Positions 11,601-24,417 of a stretch of 64,000 nt of DNA are shown here, in pieces. The number at the start of each line of letters is the position of its first letter. Positions within the stretch are counted from its first letter, which is position 1. This stretch comes from Polydactylus sextarius (Eukaryota > Chordata > Actinopteri > Polynemidae): assembly GCA_016801845.1 (NCBI GenBank), contig CM028915.1, positions 10,557,501 to 10,621,500 of the forward strand, written 5' to 3'. Position numbers and translations under genes: made by a program. The notes under the pieces are model-generated. The model was not told where the DNA came from and ran no database searches. It saw nothing but the letters and a program-made list of their open reading frames with translations.

Positions 11601-12988
11601 CCAGTGGAGTAGCAGTGATCGTGGTTATTTTTAACAGGAGTATTGGCTGGTGCTGAACCAGCAGGTAAAGTGATTCATCAGTAGCTGCATGTAGGTACAT
11701 GTCACCTACATGCAGTACACCACCTGGAATACTTAATCTGTTAGTTTCTTAAATGGGTCATAGAGAATGCAGGTGCTGTCAGAAAAGATGATATGAATTC
11801 AGTGACATTTCTTTTAACTCCTAACTTTTCAGCTTTACCCTTTAAAGAATCACAGCTTCAGCCTATACAACGTTAATCTGCTGCCTCACCTCCCCGAGTA
11901 GAACTATATGATCTCAAATAAAAGACTTTTTAGGATTTAGTAGAATGTAATCGAAGAGAAAAGCATCTATGTAATGGCGTAGTTACAAGAGAGTCAGAAA
12001 TGTCCTTTCACAATAGGTTGCAGCCTCAGTTCAGGTTTCATGTCTACAGCGAATTAGTCCATATTAGGATCATTCATGGCATGTTTGTAAAATACATTCA
12101 CAACATACCAACACATTCATCCATCATGACAGACACACCCTACTGACACTTACTGAACATCATACTTGTGCTTAAGAGTACCTCAGTGTATAAGGTCACT
12201 TCAATGTATCAAAAAAAGTTGATTTAAAATAGACACACCTTTTTTAAAAGTTTTAAAACATCTTAAAAGCCTCTTTTAAGCTCAGTCTTTTTGGTGACTG
12301 AGACGCTGTTGTTTTAAGTGTTGACACCGGTGCATACCATGTTTTCCTTCAGCATTAAAGTTCTCATATCATCATATCTGGGGTAGTTGATGGACACTGG
12401 TTTGTAGAGTAACGTAAGGTTTATGAAACTGCACTGTGTTGCATTTAATCTGCATTGTTCTGTAACTTTGTTTTATCTTGAATATCTGAAAACAGCTACC
12501 CTTTTCTGTTCTGTCTATTATCCGATCTGTTCTGTGTGACAAAAACAGGAAGGTCAAAACAAATATTTCTGTCTGCTGTCTCCCTATATGGCTTTATCTT
12601 TCTGCACTTCTGTCCCTGCAGGAGTGTGTGAGGAGGCAGAGCCCTCAGTGTCAGCAGAGCAAGAAGAACAGCCGGAGATTAAAGTGGGGATGTTGAATGG
12701 AGGACGAAGGATTGACTATGTTCTTCAGGAAAAACCTATCGAGAGCTTTAACGAGTACCTGTTTGCCATCCAGTCTCATCTTTGTTACTGGTGAGTCATG
12801 TGTACCCATTAGGGTGAAGAGTAGACCACAGAAATTGTGCTGTTATTTCTGATTCTGTCTCTTTATTATCTCAAGTAAATTAAAGCTCTGTTTGTTTCTC
12901 TATCAGGGAATCTGAGGACACTGCTCTCCTGCTGCTGAAGGAGATCTATGACAAGCAGGGTGTGGCCTTTGATCAACCACAACAATAA
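4516..12988 (+). CDS. ddhd2: phospholipase DDHD2 (PA-PLA1 family triglyceride/phospholipid lipase)
   Basis: Coding exons: 4516-4635, 6173-6365, 7144-7337, 7473-7562, 7692-7812, 7908-7997, 8110-8251, 8353-8561, 8673-8734, 8853-8972, 9054-9149, 9277-9474, 10075-10230, 10387-10489, 10582-10743, 10939-11043 (optional), 12622-12790, 12907-12988. Phases join throughout, giving 768 aa without the optional exon and 803 with it (human about 711). A WWE domain spans roughly residues 68-170 (PHWFFC...RRCTWFYK). The lipase nucleophile motif GHSLG falls at about 383-387 (Ser385). A SAM domain lies at about 416-478 (IPLGPRKKILNY), and the DDHD domain runs from about 546 to the C-terminus (FFAFGSPIGMFLTVRGL, IPHHKGRKRMHL, RIDYVLQEKPIESFNEYL). 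Known family: DDHD2 hydrolyses phosphatidic acid and neuronal triglycerides at ER/Golgi membranes; human loss causes spastic paraplegia SPG54. The start was chosen at 4516 because exon 2 has an acceptor at 4484. An in-frame ATG at 4450 lies in the intron. Confidence 0.95.
10939..11043 (+). CDS. ddhd2: optional phase-1 cassette exon of ddhd2 (35 codons)
   Basis: The acceptor is ...AACTTCAG and the donor GTAAGCC. The exon is 105 nt, open in the frame imposed by the preceding exon (phase 1 in and out), and encodes a basic/aromatic peptide including KREKKSDDFWSKILEWPR. It sits in the linker between the LKNNVLGSLRTAW block and the VGMLNGGRRIDYVLQ block of the DDHD domain, where human DDHD2 has only acidic low-complexity sequence as I recall it. 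Inclusion or skipping preserves the frame. No transcript evidence was available. Confidence 0.55.
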
Positions 12989-14980
12989 TAAAGGTTTTAT
13001 GAATGTTAACTCACTAACGCGGCAGTAACCTGAAAGCAAATCAGTGAAGTGAAGGACAGCTGACCGAGCCAGATGCTCTGCAATCCTCCTCCAGAATGCC
13101 TTACGGTATGGGTGTTACCTGACTGCCCAGCTCTCTCCCCCAACGATGAAGACTGTTTGGCTGCGGTTCGATGATGTGTCAGATTTGTCAGTTAATTATT
13201 TTTGAGGTCGCGGCAGCTCCTTGGTTTTGCCACAACTCCCTTTGCAGGACTGGTTTTAGTGACCGATTGTTATTTCAAATCCACCAACAAACACCACTGA
13301 CATGCTCCTGGTCGCAGGTTGCACTTTTTCTTTCAGTCATTGTTTATGTTACTGTACTCTGCACTTTCACATACCAAGAATTATTTACATATTATACTTA
13401 AAGCTGCTGTTGTGTGGGATTTTTTTTTTTTCAAAATGGACAAGTTATGTCAATTTACATAACAAGTATGATGTTAATTGCTTTACATTACACGTCAGAC
13501 GTGAATTACTCCTCAGCTTGCATGTCTGTGATGTTTTGAAAAAGATATTTCTATTTTAAATCCCAGAATTTAAGAATATAATATAATACTATAAAAATGA
13601 TAGATTATAATTATACAATTTGGTATATTTCCCAGCCCCTCCAAAAATCAGAAATGTAGAACTATATTTATAATTACCAACAATTTCCTTCGAGATTTTC
13701 TTGACAGAGGAAGCTCTTTGATAGTGTATCGGACCTCTTCTTTATAAATTACCAGGTAATTTGACTTAAAGTCATGTGGTTTTATTTGAACTATAACTAT
13801 ATAATGTTTATTTTTGTTTTTATTACATTTTTGGCTGTTGCAAGTTTCCTGGCAGCTCCTTTTTCATTTTGCGGACGAAGGTTGAATACTGACTGTAAAT
13901 GAAAGTGAACTTCATCTTTCCTCCTAATCACACTTTATATTTAATTTTGAAATATGTATCTTATATGATAATATCCACGTGACAGAAAGAAGTAATGCTG
14001 ATGAAGAATTGTGTCGTAAATGAAGGTGCTTCAGAGGAGAAGCGGGTTTTCTTTTCATAATGTGTGTGTGTGTTTGTATCCGAGTACAGTTGTTTATAAC
14101 AAACTGTACAGAAAGGCCAGTTCCAGTTCTGTGCCATTCCTCCTGTATCATTCTCTCTTCTCTGTTGCAGTTGACTCATAATATCTTGTTGTAAACAACA
14201 ATGTGTTCTCACTAACTTTTGCGAAATCCAAAGGCCAAATCGCACATTTCTCCTCATCTTTTACTTTGTATGAATGTATCATGTAGCCATTTTTGTTTGT
14301 ATTGCATGCATAACCTGCCTAGTTATTTTAGACCAAAGTTTATCAACATTTTCTGGCCCTCGCTTACTAAATTTTGAGTTCCAGTATTTATTTAATTTCT
14401 AGAGATCCAGCAATGTTGACACATTGAAATGATTTGAATCTGACTGATAAATAGATCATATAGGAAGTGTGTATTCCAAAAGGAATTGTTTATTTTATTC
14501 TATATAAGTAGAAAATATAGTATGTCAGTTTAAGAAAGCAAGTGTGGTCTAGGCTGCAACATTTTCAAATGTTATTATATTTTATGCACTGTCAGGGCTG
14601 TCGTAGCCCCCGCTACCAAAGGTCTGAATGACTTGTATCTCAACCCTCTTGGGTGTAACATCCGCACAATTATTGAATTAAACAAGCAGAGTTGTTGACT
14701 TTTTCTTCTTTCTTTTTTTTTTCCCAGAGTTGCACTAAACACTAAATTGTTAGTGATATTGTTTAACCCTACAATTATATCTTTTTTTTTCTGGAAATGT
14801 TACTATAACAGTTGCAATAAGACTCGATGATCCCTGGTTCTTCTCCCTTCCCACATCTACTGTTTTGGCAATTGAAGCTGTTGATACATGTCAAAAATAC
14901 TACAGTTCTTCCTGAATACAAACCCCCATAACTATGACTACATTTTGTGTGTGCCATAATAAAATATTATATTGTGTGTT
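12989..14980 (+). other. ddhd2: ddhd2 3' UTR
   Basis: No convincing coding potential follows the TAA at 12986-12988. The AT-rich stretch ends with AATAAA at 14958-14963 followed by a GT-rich segment (about 14971-14985), the normal layout of a vertebrate cleavage site. A 2-kb 3' UTR is inferred; shorter forms are possible. Confidence 0.55.
14958..14963 (+). terminator. ddhd2: polyadenylation signal AATAAA, probable ddhd2 3' end
   Basis: This canonical hexamer has a downstream TGTGTGTTTTCG element about 12 nt later. It is the best-placed signal downstream of the ddhd2 stop codon. A second AATAAA at about 16288 is a less likely alternative. Confidence 0.5.
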
Positions 14981-14989
14981 TTCGTATTC

Positions 14990-15263
14990 ATGAAGTTTAT
15001 TAAGGCATGTTTATGAATTTGAAAACAAAATACTTCACAGAAGAGTGTATGTACTTAATACTTTACCCAAGTATAAATGTAAGGTCTACACACTCCTCCT
15101 CCTTACAAGCCTCTTAATAGAATAATAGAAACACTAAAATTACTAATAAATATGGTCAAACACTGGTACAAGTAATCAGACTTAAAACTGCAGAGGAGTG
15201 CTGTTATGAGTTTCATTATGTAGTTTATGTAAAAAAAATCTTGTAAATTTAATCCATATTATC

Positions 15264-15326
<63 letters not shown>

Positions 15327-16930
15327 TAATATATATACTGCTGTAAAACTATTCATTGTATATTTATTACTATCAAGTATTATCTTTACATAAAACTACA
15401 TAAAAGTCAACTTCAACATGTTGAGTAAATGTCTTCTAGTGAACAGCCTTTTCTTGTCAACACTTTACTGTGAATACTAAAAAGAAATTCCTGCAGAACT
15501 GTGCAGCAATGTTAAGGAATTATTTTTTACAGATGGAATCAAAGTGTTGGAGCCTTTTCTAAGAGTAAGTCTAACTGTGTGCATTTGTTGCAATTGATGT
15601 CTGTTTTTTTGTGTTTGCCTGTTTCGCAAATGTTGCTTTTAGTGGTTTTTGGCCACCAGGACCAGCTGGGGCCCCAAAACCAGGCTCCATGGCTCAAAAA
15701 AATACACTGGTGCCATCTGTGATTTGTCTCATAGGAGGGGCTTACAATAATACCACAGGGCCCCCTTGTGGTCCCTTGGGGGGCACCACCTGGGGCAGGT
15801 TTATATCTTTTGGAGTCTTGCAGCTCATCTGACTTGACCACCTGACGGTGTGTGGCTCTACTGGCTCTTATGCTTCACATTGTTTTGTTTTCGTTTGATT
15901 ACAGCATTGTTTTGCTGCTGTTCTCATTATTACAAATTATAAATTGTTTGTTTGTATTTATATTTACACCCGCAGTGTAGTCATACATAAACATATCATA
16001 TTTATTTCTTTGATGTGTCACCTTTGTTGTCCTTATTGTTGTTGTATGCATCTGTATTTATTTACTGGACATTTGTTATTGGCGCCGTACACACATCAAA
16101 CACACACACACACTCCATTAATGTATTACATGTGTCTGATACAGAGTGATTTAGAAGACTGAGACTCGTACACACCTTACAATTTGTTTAAAAAAAATGA
16201 TGATGATGCCAAAAAAGAAAAACCACCTCCACCTCTGACTTTCTCAGGTGATCTACCCGTTGATCAGATTGTTGTGTTATTTTACTGAAATAAACAGCAC
16301 TTGTACTTCTATTGACCTGTTTCCTCGAATCTTAACAAATTTAACAAATTCACAGATGTTTTTTTTTCTAAACTGATGATGGATTAAAAAAAAAAAAAAA
16401 CACAGTTGTTTCCACTCTCTGGACTCTCTTCTTCATAACATCTGGGTTTTGCTGGGCCTCACATAAGACTCAAACAACTGACAGACTAAACAACATTTCT
16501 AAAGGTAAAATGCCTCTGCTGTCTAGCAGCACACTTAAAATACAAAAATGTTTTTGTAAAATTTACAGGAAGTAATGTTAATTTAGTCTCTTTTTACAGT
16601 GTATGTACAAGTAGCTACAGGTGAAAAGGTCAGTTGGTGAATTTATTAGCAGATTCCTTCTGTTTATTTTTTATTATTTCTATTATTTCTATTTATTTAT
16701 TATTATCTGATTATTTATATATTTTTAAATCATAACTTCAAGGTTTGAGGTGTTGGTTTGACAATCAGGTGATTAAGAAAATAGAAACTCATGGAAAAGA
16801 AACAACAACGACAAGAATCATCATCTAAGGATGTGTTAGAATAACTTTTCCCACTAATTTTAATACTAATCTAATTACATTTTGCTGATACATACTTTTA
16901 TTGTGTTCAGTAGTTGTCAGTCTAGTTTCT
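14990..16930. other. intergenic region ddhd2-tacc1
   Basis: No gene is recognised here. It holds a compound (CA)n-(TA)n-(GA)n microsatellite at 15263-15327 and a GC-rich island at about 15640-15840 in otherwise AT-rich DNA. The island is open on both strands, but the translations look like nothing I know. It includes a CTCF-like CCACAAGGGGGCCC motif (minus strand, within 15757-15771). Confidence 0.6.
15263..15327. repeat. compound (CA)n(TA)n(GA)n microsatellite
   Basis: Three dinucleotide runs abut without interruption in the ddhd2-tacc1 interval. Confidence 0.95.
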
Positions 16931-16939
16931 ATGGCAAAT

Positions 16940-17408
16940 TACCAGAGCGTGCGCAGCCGCGTGCTGAACGTACCATCTTCATTCGCAGCGCGTGGATTGA
17001 CTGTCGCCTGACCAGTGGCACGAACCATGAGGCAAGTTGAAGTCTAGTACTCGGATCCTGCTTCTGTTTTCAATCCCTTCGTGACAACTTCTCGCCACAT
17101 TGTTTGTGTATTTATTCATAATTTAACGGAGCCGGCGGATGTTAGAAACTACACGCCCTAAATTGTTTTTTATTTTTGTGGCGTTTTTGTTTTGTTTTTT
17201 TCCCGCTGTGTGGTTGTCCCCACTGAAATGCGGTAAAGTCGGTCAGAAATTCGACAGAGCCTCATGTGATTCATTTCATTGGGAGGAAGTTGTCTTCTAC
17301 ATCATCTCAGTCTTTATTTAAAGGCGGGTCTGTCCCCAATTTGTGTAGTGATTTTATCCATTGTGCATTTTATCAGAAGAGGATGATGGGACAGGCTTGA
17401 ATCAGGAG
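16940..17408 (+). promoter_or_regulatory. candidate promoter and noncoding first exon upstream of tacc1
   Basis: A local CpG-rich patch contains an NRF1-type GCGTGCGCAGC at 16947-16957. Some 450 bp downstream an AGGAG/GTAAGTTT splice donor occurs at 17408/17409. The only ATG close to that donor opens a 5-codon ORF. This fits a noncoding first exon of tacc1 or of an unannotated noncoding transcript. It is inference from motifs only. Confidence 0.35.
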
Positions 17409-17670
17409 GTAAGTTTCACTTTATTCAGTTATGATGATGTGACATCGGATGATAAAGTAAATTTCCAGGCTTGTCTTTCTTGTCATGTCGGTTAAATAAA
17501 GTCTAAGTGGCTTTTCATATGTTTACAGTAATCTTATTTAACTTCTGTTAGTCTCAAGGAAACCCTTCTTGTCAAACTAAATGTTATATATGTATATATA
17601 TATATATATATCAAAACAGATAAACTAGGAAAATTATTGCATGCAAACAAGCCTCTCTCTCTCCTCTCTC

Positions 17671-17671
<1 letters not shown>

Positions 17672-17758
<87 letters not shown>
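17672..17758. repeat. (TG)n microsatellite, about 86 bp
   Basis: A near-perfect TG run preceded by a CT-rich stretch, between the candidate first exon at 17.0-17.4 kb and the MGGSLS exon. Confidence 0.95.
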
Positions 17759-18497
17759 GTCATGCTAAAACTATGAGGGGCTGTGATGGTGGTTAGGGTC
17801 TCTGGGCTCTGGGTCACAGCAGGTAGTGGGAATGTGGTACAACAAGTGGGGCTGTGTCTTATGTCGCCAACTCTCCCTCCATCATCCCCTGCCTCTGCCT
17901 CCCTCCTCCCCAGCTCAGATCTGGTATTCAGCTGACTAACAATAGAAAAGACTCTTTCTCTTGTGAACAATACCCCCACCCCTGCCAGATACCCCCATGA
18001 CACATTGACAGACACACACTGTCCTACCTACCCCCTCCAACTCTTTGGACTTAGTTAGTGGTCTTTAAACTGTCCCTCCCCACAAACACCCCACACACAC
18101 ACACACACATACCACCTCTGTCTTTCCTCTTCTAAAGGCTGCACATTGCTTAACAAGTGAATTTAATCTGCCTCTCTTGTGTGTATGTGAGTGAAAGAGA
18201 AAGAAAGAGAGAGAGAGAGAAAGAGAGAGATGATGGAGGGTGAGGAGAAGTAGAGCGAGGAGGCGGGACTCCTGAGTGTTTCGACTGTACAGCATCAACA
18301 GAGACAGCAGAAAGCATAAGAGGAGTAGCAGAGAGGCTGAATAAGAGGTTAGATAATAACTAGTCACTCATGAGAAGTGGTGCGTTATGCGGCTCTGATC
18401 TTGAGCCAGACTGTTTGGAGGAGAAGCAGAGGTGAACCTTTGGAGGACAGGAAAGACAACCAGAGCATCTCAAACAATCAAACAGTCAGCTGTTGCC

Positions 18498-18562
18498 ATG
18501 GGGGGCTCCCTCAGCCAACACAGGAAGAGCTCCATCAGCTCTCCACGGAAGCAGAGCAGCAT
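18498..18562 (+). CDS. tacc1: tacc1 alternative first coding exon (MGGSLS... form)
   Basis: The ATG sits in a strong Kozak context (GCCATGG) and encodes MGGSLSQHRKSSISSPRKQS plus one residue and two bases, ending at a GTAAGAT donor. The leftover phase (2 nt) is exactly that required by the shared exon at 27586, giving ...SS-I-SDSEGNFE. Gly2 with Ser/Ser at +4/+6 is an N-myristoylation-type start, followed by a basic/serine tract. Human TACC1 also has isoforms with alternative first exons. Upstream DNA (18200-18490) is purine-rich and carries a GGCGGG box at about 18262. Confidence 0.7.
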
Positions 18563-20854
18563 GTAAGATGATATTCTTCATTGTTTTGTATGATTTTGAT
18601 GGGGAAAAGGACACTTGCACTGGCAGAGATGCTCCAAAAGAGCTAAGTGGGTGCAGTTTATCAAGTTGATCAATATCAGTGCTTCTACATCAGGGAGGGA
18701 AATAGGAGAGGGACTTAAGGAGGTGAAAGGCAACGTCAGGACCTTTCCTGTTGTACTGAAAGCAAATCAGCCCATGAGATGACACAGCACACAGCCACTG
18801 CTGCTGTGCTAGTTTGAATACTATTTAGATATTCAAATATAAGAACTGGGAGAGTCACAGTGCAGGAGAGGGGAGAGGTACAGCTGATGCTATTAGCAGA
18901 AAGGCTAATGTGATGAGCATGAGCCGATCAGGTCATGCTCCTGAAATTAAGACACTGTCCAAGTTTGTCTTTTATTTGTTTTGAATTTTTCAGCCATAGA
19001 TTTTGTATCTACAACAGTAGAGAAGATACTGCTGCTGTGTTTTTTTTTAAATTATGCAGCCGTGACCTTAATTCTAAAGTGGTTGTGAACATACAAGACG
19101 TACAGTTTATTACTGTCAGAGCAGTTAACAAAGATTGCTGTTATGTTCATGCAGCTCGTTCAACATCCTCACAGCGCTGAGTGGTGTAGAAACTGCTTCC
19201 TCATGTCGATATGAAGGGAAAGAGACTGGAGATGTTGTTGCTGAGACATTCCTCTGAGGTTAAAGTACTTAACCGTCACACTCCCCCCTTCTTTTTTTTC
19301 TCCCTCTAATCCTTTGTAAAAGAGCGAGTCCTTTCACTTTGTCCTTCCAATGATGCTTTTTAATCTACATTTTTAATGGCTCCTGTAAGGCCTTTTATAG
19401 CGGATCACTTTCTGTTGGCACACATAAATGCGCTTGCTAAGCCATATTCACTTAGTCATCTCTAATATCACAGCATTCACTCAGTGATTCAAGTCATGCA
19501 GAACAGCGCTTGTTAATATGAGAAGCGACACCACTGTGTATCGAAGCAGATGTTGTTTTGGAGATGGAAAGGAGATCCATGTTCATTGTTATTAATGTCT
19601 TTCATCACACAAGTGTACTGTAGTCTTCTGCATACATCTGTGTTTGTGTTAGGGCAGGTGGGGGTTGGGATCGTCCCTGTGGGAAAACTAGGAAACCAAC
19701 CAATGTCGTGGGATTGTGGCTTTCAGCTTTTGGTCTAATTTTAGTTTCCCTAATCATCTATTCTGTCTCATAACTGGAGCAGTCTTGGATGTACAGTGGA
19801 CTTCCTGTTCTCCAAAACCCCCGAATATCTAAACAGTCCCTCATTTGGGAAAACGATGACCTGTATCTCTGAGCTCATTTCTTGCTGCAGTGCTGCAAAT
19901 TCAGGCTAATGTTGGCCTAAAAAACTTGAGTCATCTTTAGAAAGACACATGGCACAAATTTGAGGTTGTACAAACCTTCACTGATGAGGATTGTCAGCAT
20001 AAAAATTGAACTTGGTGATAAGTTAATGGCTGAAAATCCATCGCTGAACACTTAAGAGAGCTTTAATAAAACCGAATGTCACTTTTAATGTGACTTAAGT
20101 CTTGTGAACCTGAATTATAAAGACAAAGACATTGAAAGCAAACATCATTAAGTAGTAGTGGGTGAACTTTTGACTGGGACTGGGACGTGTCATGTTGTAC
20201 AGAGTAATCAGTGTCTGTACATGAGTTCTCTCTGGAAAACCCCTTCTTCTTTTCTTTCCAGTTGCATTGATCTCTCTCTCTTGTTTCATCAAGCCCCTGA
20301 CAGTGAAGTTATTCTAGTGCGCCTCAGCTTCATTCAGTCAAGCTCTGTCGACTCTGTGCTGTAGTTTTCTGCTCTGATTGCAGTTAATAGGAGCTCTCTG
20401 CTGGAGAGGCAGCCCATTAAAGACTCAAGATGGTGCTACCCTCTTGAGTGTGCACCGTGTTTGTATGCATGTTTTCATAGCGTAATTCACCAGTGGCCCC
20501 TTCCCAAATGGTTGCCATGGTGAAACCAGAGATCCTGTCATCTCTGTTTAAGCTCCCAAAGGTGACGTCAGACCTGGTGTGTTTCCTCCCGACCTTCTGT
20601 TTCACATCTAGTCCCTCAGCTCCTTTTTTTCTTGTTTGTTCTATTATTCTGTCATTGTGTCACTGAACTGATGGCTGAATCTGATGCTGTTCATGTTCAT
20701 GTTATTTTGTGTTTATTTAACAACATAATTTTGGTGAGAGTCCAATAATGACCACTAGATGGAGCCATATCATCAGACACATACACAGTCAGCTCCTCTT
20801 TCTCAGGAGGAATTTTCTCTCACATTAATAATTCACTGATAAATGCTATGTGTG

Positions 20855-20892
<38 letters not shown>

Positions 20893-23800
20893 TGGTGGTG
20901 GTAAATGTAGAACATGTCCCAGGACGTTATCCACAACTTCCTCATGCTTTACATATGTGTTGCACTGCTGTCTGTTGAAACAATGTAAAACAGAATCAAC
21001 ACACTACATCAGTGTAATGTTGTGTATTGTTCCCCAGCATCTATCTTCTGCTGCAAAGGAGGAAATAAGTTAATATGTTTGGCATAAATAGAAGAACCTC
21101 AATGAAGGAGCCACAACCAAACATTTTATTACCAAACTATTTGTAACTCATGTACTGATGGGAGCGATAAATTAAAGCAAGGCGTCAAGACTGAATGGTA
21201 CCAAATCAAGACTGGAAAAAAAAAAAAAAAAAAAAATCGATAACTGTAGATTATTATTAACTCAAGTAATTGTAAAAGAAAATTCATTTATTCTGGCATT
21301 TTTGATTTACAGTCTTTCATTGTGAAGTGTCACTTCATAGATTGAAACTCTCAAAGCAAAAACTAAATTCCCATGTTTTTGAATAATCCCTGAAGATCAC
21401 CAATCAGATTGAATCCAAACTGAAATGTCTGCTGCTTTTTTTGTTTTGTTTTGTTTTTTTATAGGACAAATCTAGAACAACTAGTGCAACTCTGATAGAT
21501 ATGCTTTATAGTTGACATGTTAATTACTTTTGAACTGTTTGACATCTGCACTGTGTAAATGTTGTCAAGAAGAGACACAGCTCTCATTATACATCATTGC
21601 TTTGTACATTCATTTGAATGTAACCTCTTATTGAAACAAAACCAGAGCTTAAGTTTAAAATTAAAAGAACGAAAGCTGTAATTAGACTCCGCCGTTAGAC
21701 AAAAAAAACACACTGACAACTCTGTTATTCTGAGCCGTACTGGGGATAAAAAAAGTTAATTTTTGACACTGGCACTTGATGAAAAATCACGTTGACATTT
21801 AGTGACTGGAATGTGAACCACATTCATGTCATTAACTTTAACTTGTTGAAGGAAACATTGTTGTCAAGTGAGTGACAACTCTAAACCTTCAGTACAGTGG
21901 AAGACATTGAGGTAAATAATAAAAGTATGAAATCTGTTCAGAAAAGTTAAGTGAAAGTAAATCAGGTAAATTAGCACACAGTTGATGCCAGTTAGCATAT
22001 TAGTGTGTTTGTGATGTTGGAGAGGAGGTGTTCTCAGAAGAAGTGAGTCTTAGAGAAACTAAGAGATCGGTCTGATGAGACTTAGGATTTTGGAACTACA
22101 AACGAGAGCAGTCTGGACTGAGATTGCCATATGAGCAGGGATGGCAATGTCAGATCATGCTCCCTGAAGGAACATACTGATGAAAAGAAGCATATGACTG
22201 AGGTGTGAGGAAATGGGCCACAGACCAGCGTGTGTCTACGGGCTGGTGGTTAGGAAACAAACTCTGTCAATCAGGCTGCTGATCTACAGGTTTTATGGGC
22301 CGGGCAGACCAATATATAAAAATTTTTAAAAAGTGTCGGGACTACAGCCAGCCGACGGGTGTAGACCAGACGGTTAGGTCAACATCAGTCTGCCCCTGGT
22401 GTTGACCCAGAAGTCACTCTGTAAGAAAGCATTGTTGAATTCAGTTTATTTCAGGAAGCCATTGAAGGTCATTGAACAGTGACGTGACGTGTCCTTTTAG
22501 ACTGATCATCCGTAGGGGTTCACTGCGTGTGAAAGAAGAACCACCAGAAAGGAGATGTAGTAGTCAAGATGTAAGAAAACTATGGCCTGTACTAAGGTTT
22601 AAGAGGCATACTGAGTCATTAAGACCTGATTTGATATTTTCTGTGTTTTATTGTGCAAATTATTGTGTTTGGCAGGCAGATACAACATGGGTAGAGAAGG
22701 TTCAGTTTATATAGTTCTTAATGTTTCTTGGTTGAGGTGAATGATGAAGAAGTGATTGAATTTAATTTAAATTTTAGACAATAAACAAGTCCTTTTATTT
22801 ATGTGGATTTGTTGACCAAAAATACCCAAAGTATATTCAAAAATTATGTACATCAGGTGACAATTTTGCATAAAAACCACAAGTCCAGCCATCTTGATCC
22901 AACCCAGTCATCACTAGTTAAGACGACATCAGCCACCAGTTCTTAGACCACTGTAAAAACCTGTAAAATCCTTCATATAAAAAGTTGACAAATAAAAATG
23001 ACTATGCCCCTTTAATTAAAAATTTTCCATCATCAGTTATTCATTGTCTATGATATAAGGTACCATAAAACAAGTTCACAACGAGTTCAGGGGGAAATGT
23101 TGACCCGATGGTGGCACTAAGTGAAGGTTCAGGCCGGTTGACATTCTGTCATCATGAGGAGGATTGAACGATAAACAGTCTGTGATAGTTGAGAAGCCTC
23201 TGTAATTCCTTCCATGTCTGAGCACACACACGTACTTATCTCATCCAGTATCACATCACCTCTGTTGTGCCGCATAGACATGTTTATCATTGCTGATTTA
23301 TTCTTGGCTCGTAACCACACTTGCTACTATCAGTCAAAATATAATAGATGATTAAAGCTTTGCAGTCTTTGTAGATTAACATCCAGCAAATACTGTAATA
23401 GCTGCTTAGCTGCCATACTAGTCTCTGCATGTCATATGGATGTAGCTCTAGAGCATGCTGGATAAATGTATGTGTGGGTTTTGCTACTGTTACTCCACAT
23501 GCTATTTATGGTTTCAAGGTATTACATAAGAGCTGATTATTTTCCCTCTTTCTGCTTTCCTTCTACTTCTCTTGTCTGTGGCTCAGCTCTCTGCCAAGGC
23601 CAGATTCAGGGATATTCCCTCCCCGTCCATCTCAGCATGTTGTCTCTCTGTTGTCTGACACGTGTTATACATATGTGGTTTTGTGTGTCCAGAGGCAAGT
23701 TTACAGCTTCAAGATGTCACAGTAAACTGTTTGTGAAACACAGCATGTTAATTGCGTCTGAGTCTGGGTGTGTGGCTTGAGGAGGTCTTGTGAGCTTCAG

Positions 23801-24377
23801 GCGAATCTTGTTTTTTTGCGAGACAGACGGGTTTGTTCACTCTTTGACCTGGCTGGCTGATTTAGAAGACAAAGGGGGGGGACAATTTCAGGAATGTTAA
23901 AGATACACAAACAAATGTTTAAGAACAAAGTCCTGCCCCCAAACTCTCTAGTCTCTAATCAATTATGTCTCTCTCTCCTTTTTAATTGACACTGTTATCC
24001 ACCATGCCTCTAAATTGCTTAATTTCTCCATCCAACCGATCACATATTGAATAGAGGCTCTTTCTCTGTGTTCACTGGTGTGTGACATTATTTTTGCAGT
24101 GTGCACGTGCACGTTTTCTCATCTCTCTGGTTGTGTGTGGAGCAGCTCAGTGTGATCACTTTAAGAGCTTCTGCCTTTCGTTCCATGCGTCTTATGAGTG
24201 AGCGGTAAACAGCAGGAAAGGAAATGTACCTCAAATTGCAAAAAAAAAACAAAGCAAATGCATCTCTGCTCCTCTCTTTTTCTCTCTCTGTTCACAGTGG
24301 TTTAACCATCCTACTGTTATCAGATTAGTCATGGCCCATGTTTTTTCAAAGAGCACAACTCCTCTGGCCTAGATAGG

Positions 24378-24417
<40 letters not shown>

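Noticed and set aside
15539..15841. Overlapping open frames on both strands in the GC-rich island
   Set aside because: Neither translation resembles a known protein. Length and placement fit chance openness in GC-rich DNA; it is kept only as an intergenic note.
17139..17321. 60-codon open frame with a hydrophobic N-terminus
   Set aside because: It is a single short frame with no homology and weak composition. It lies inside the candidate noncoding exon.
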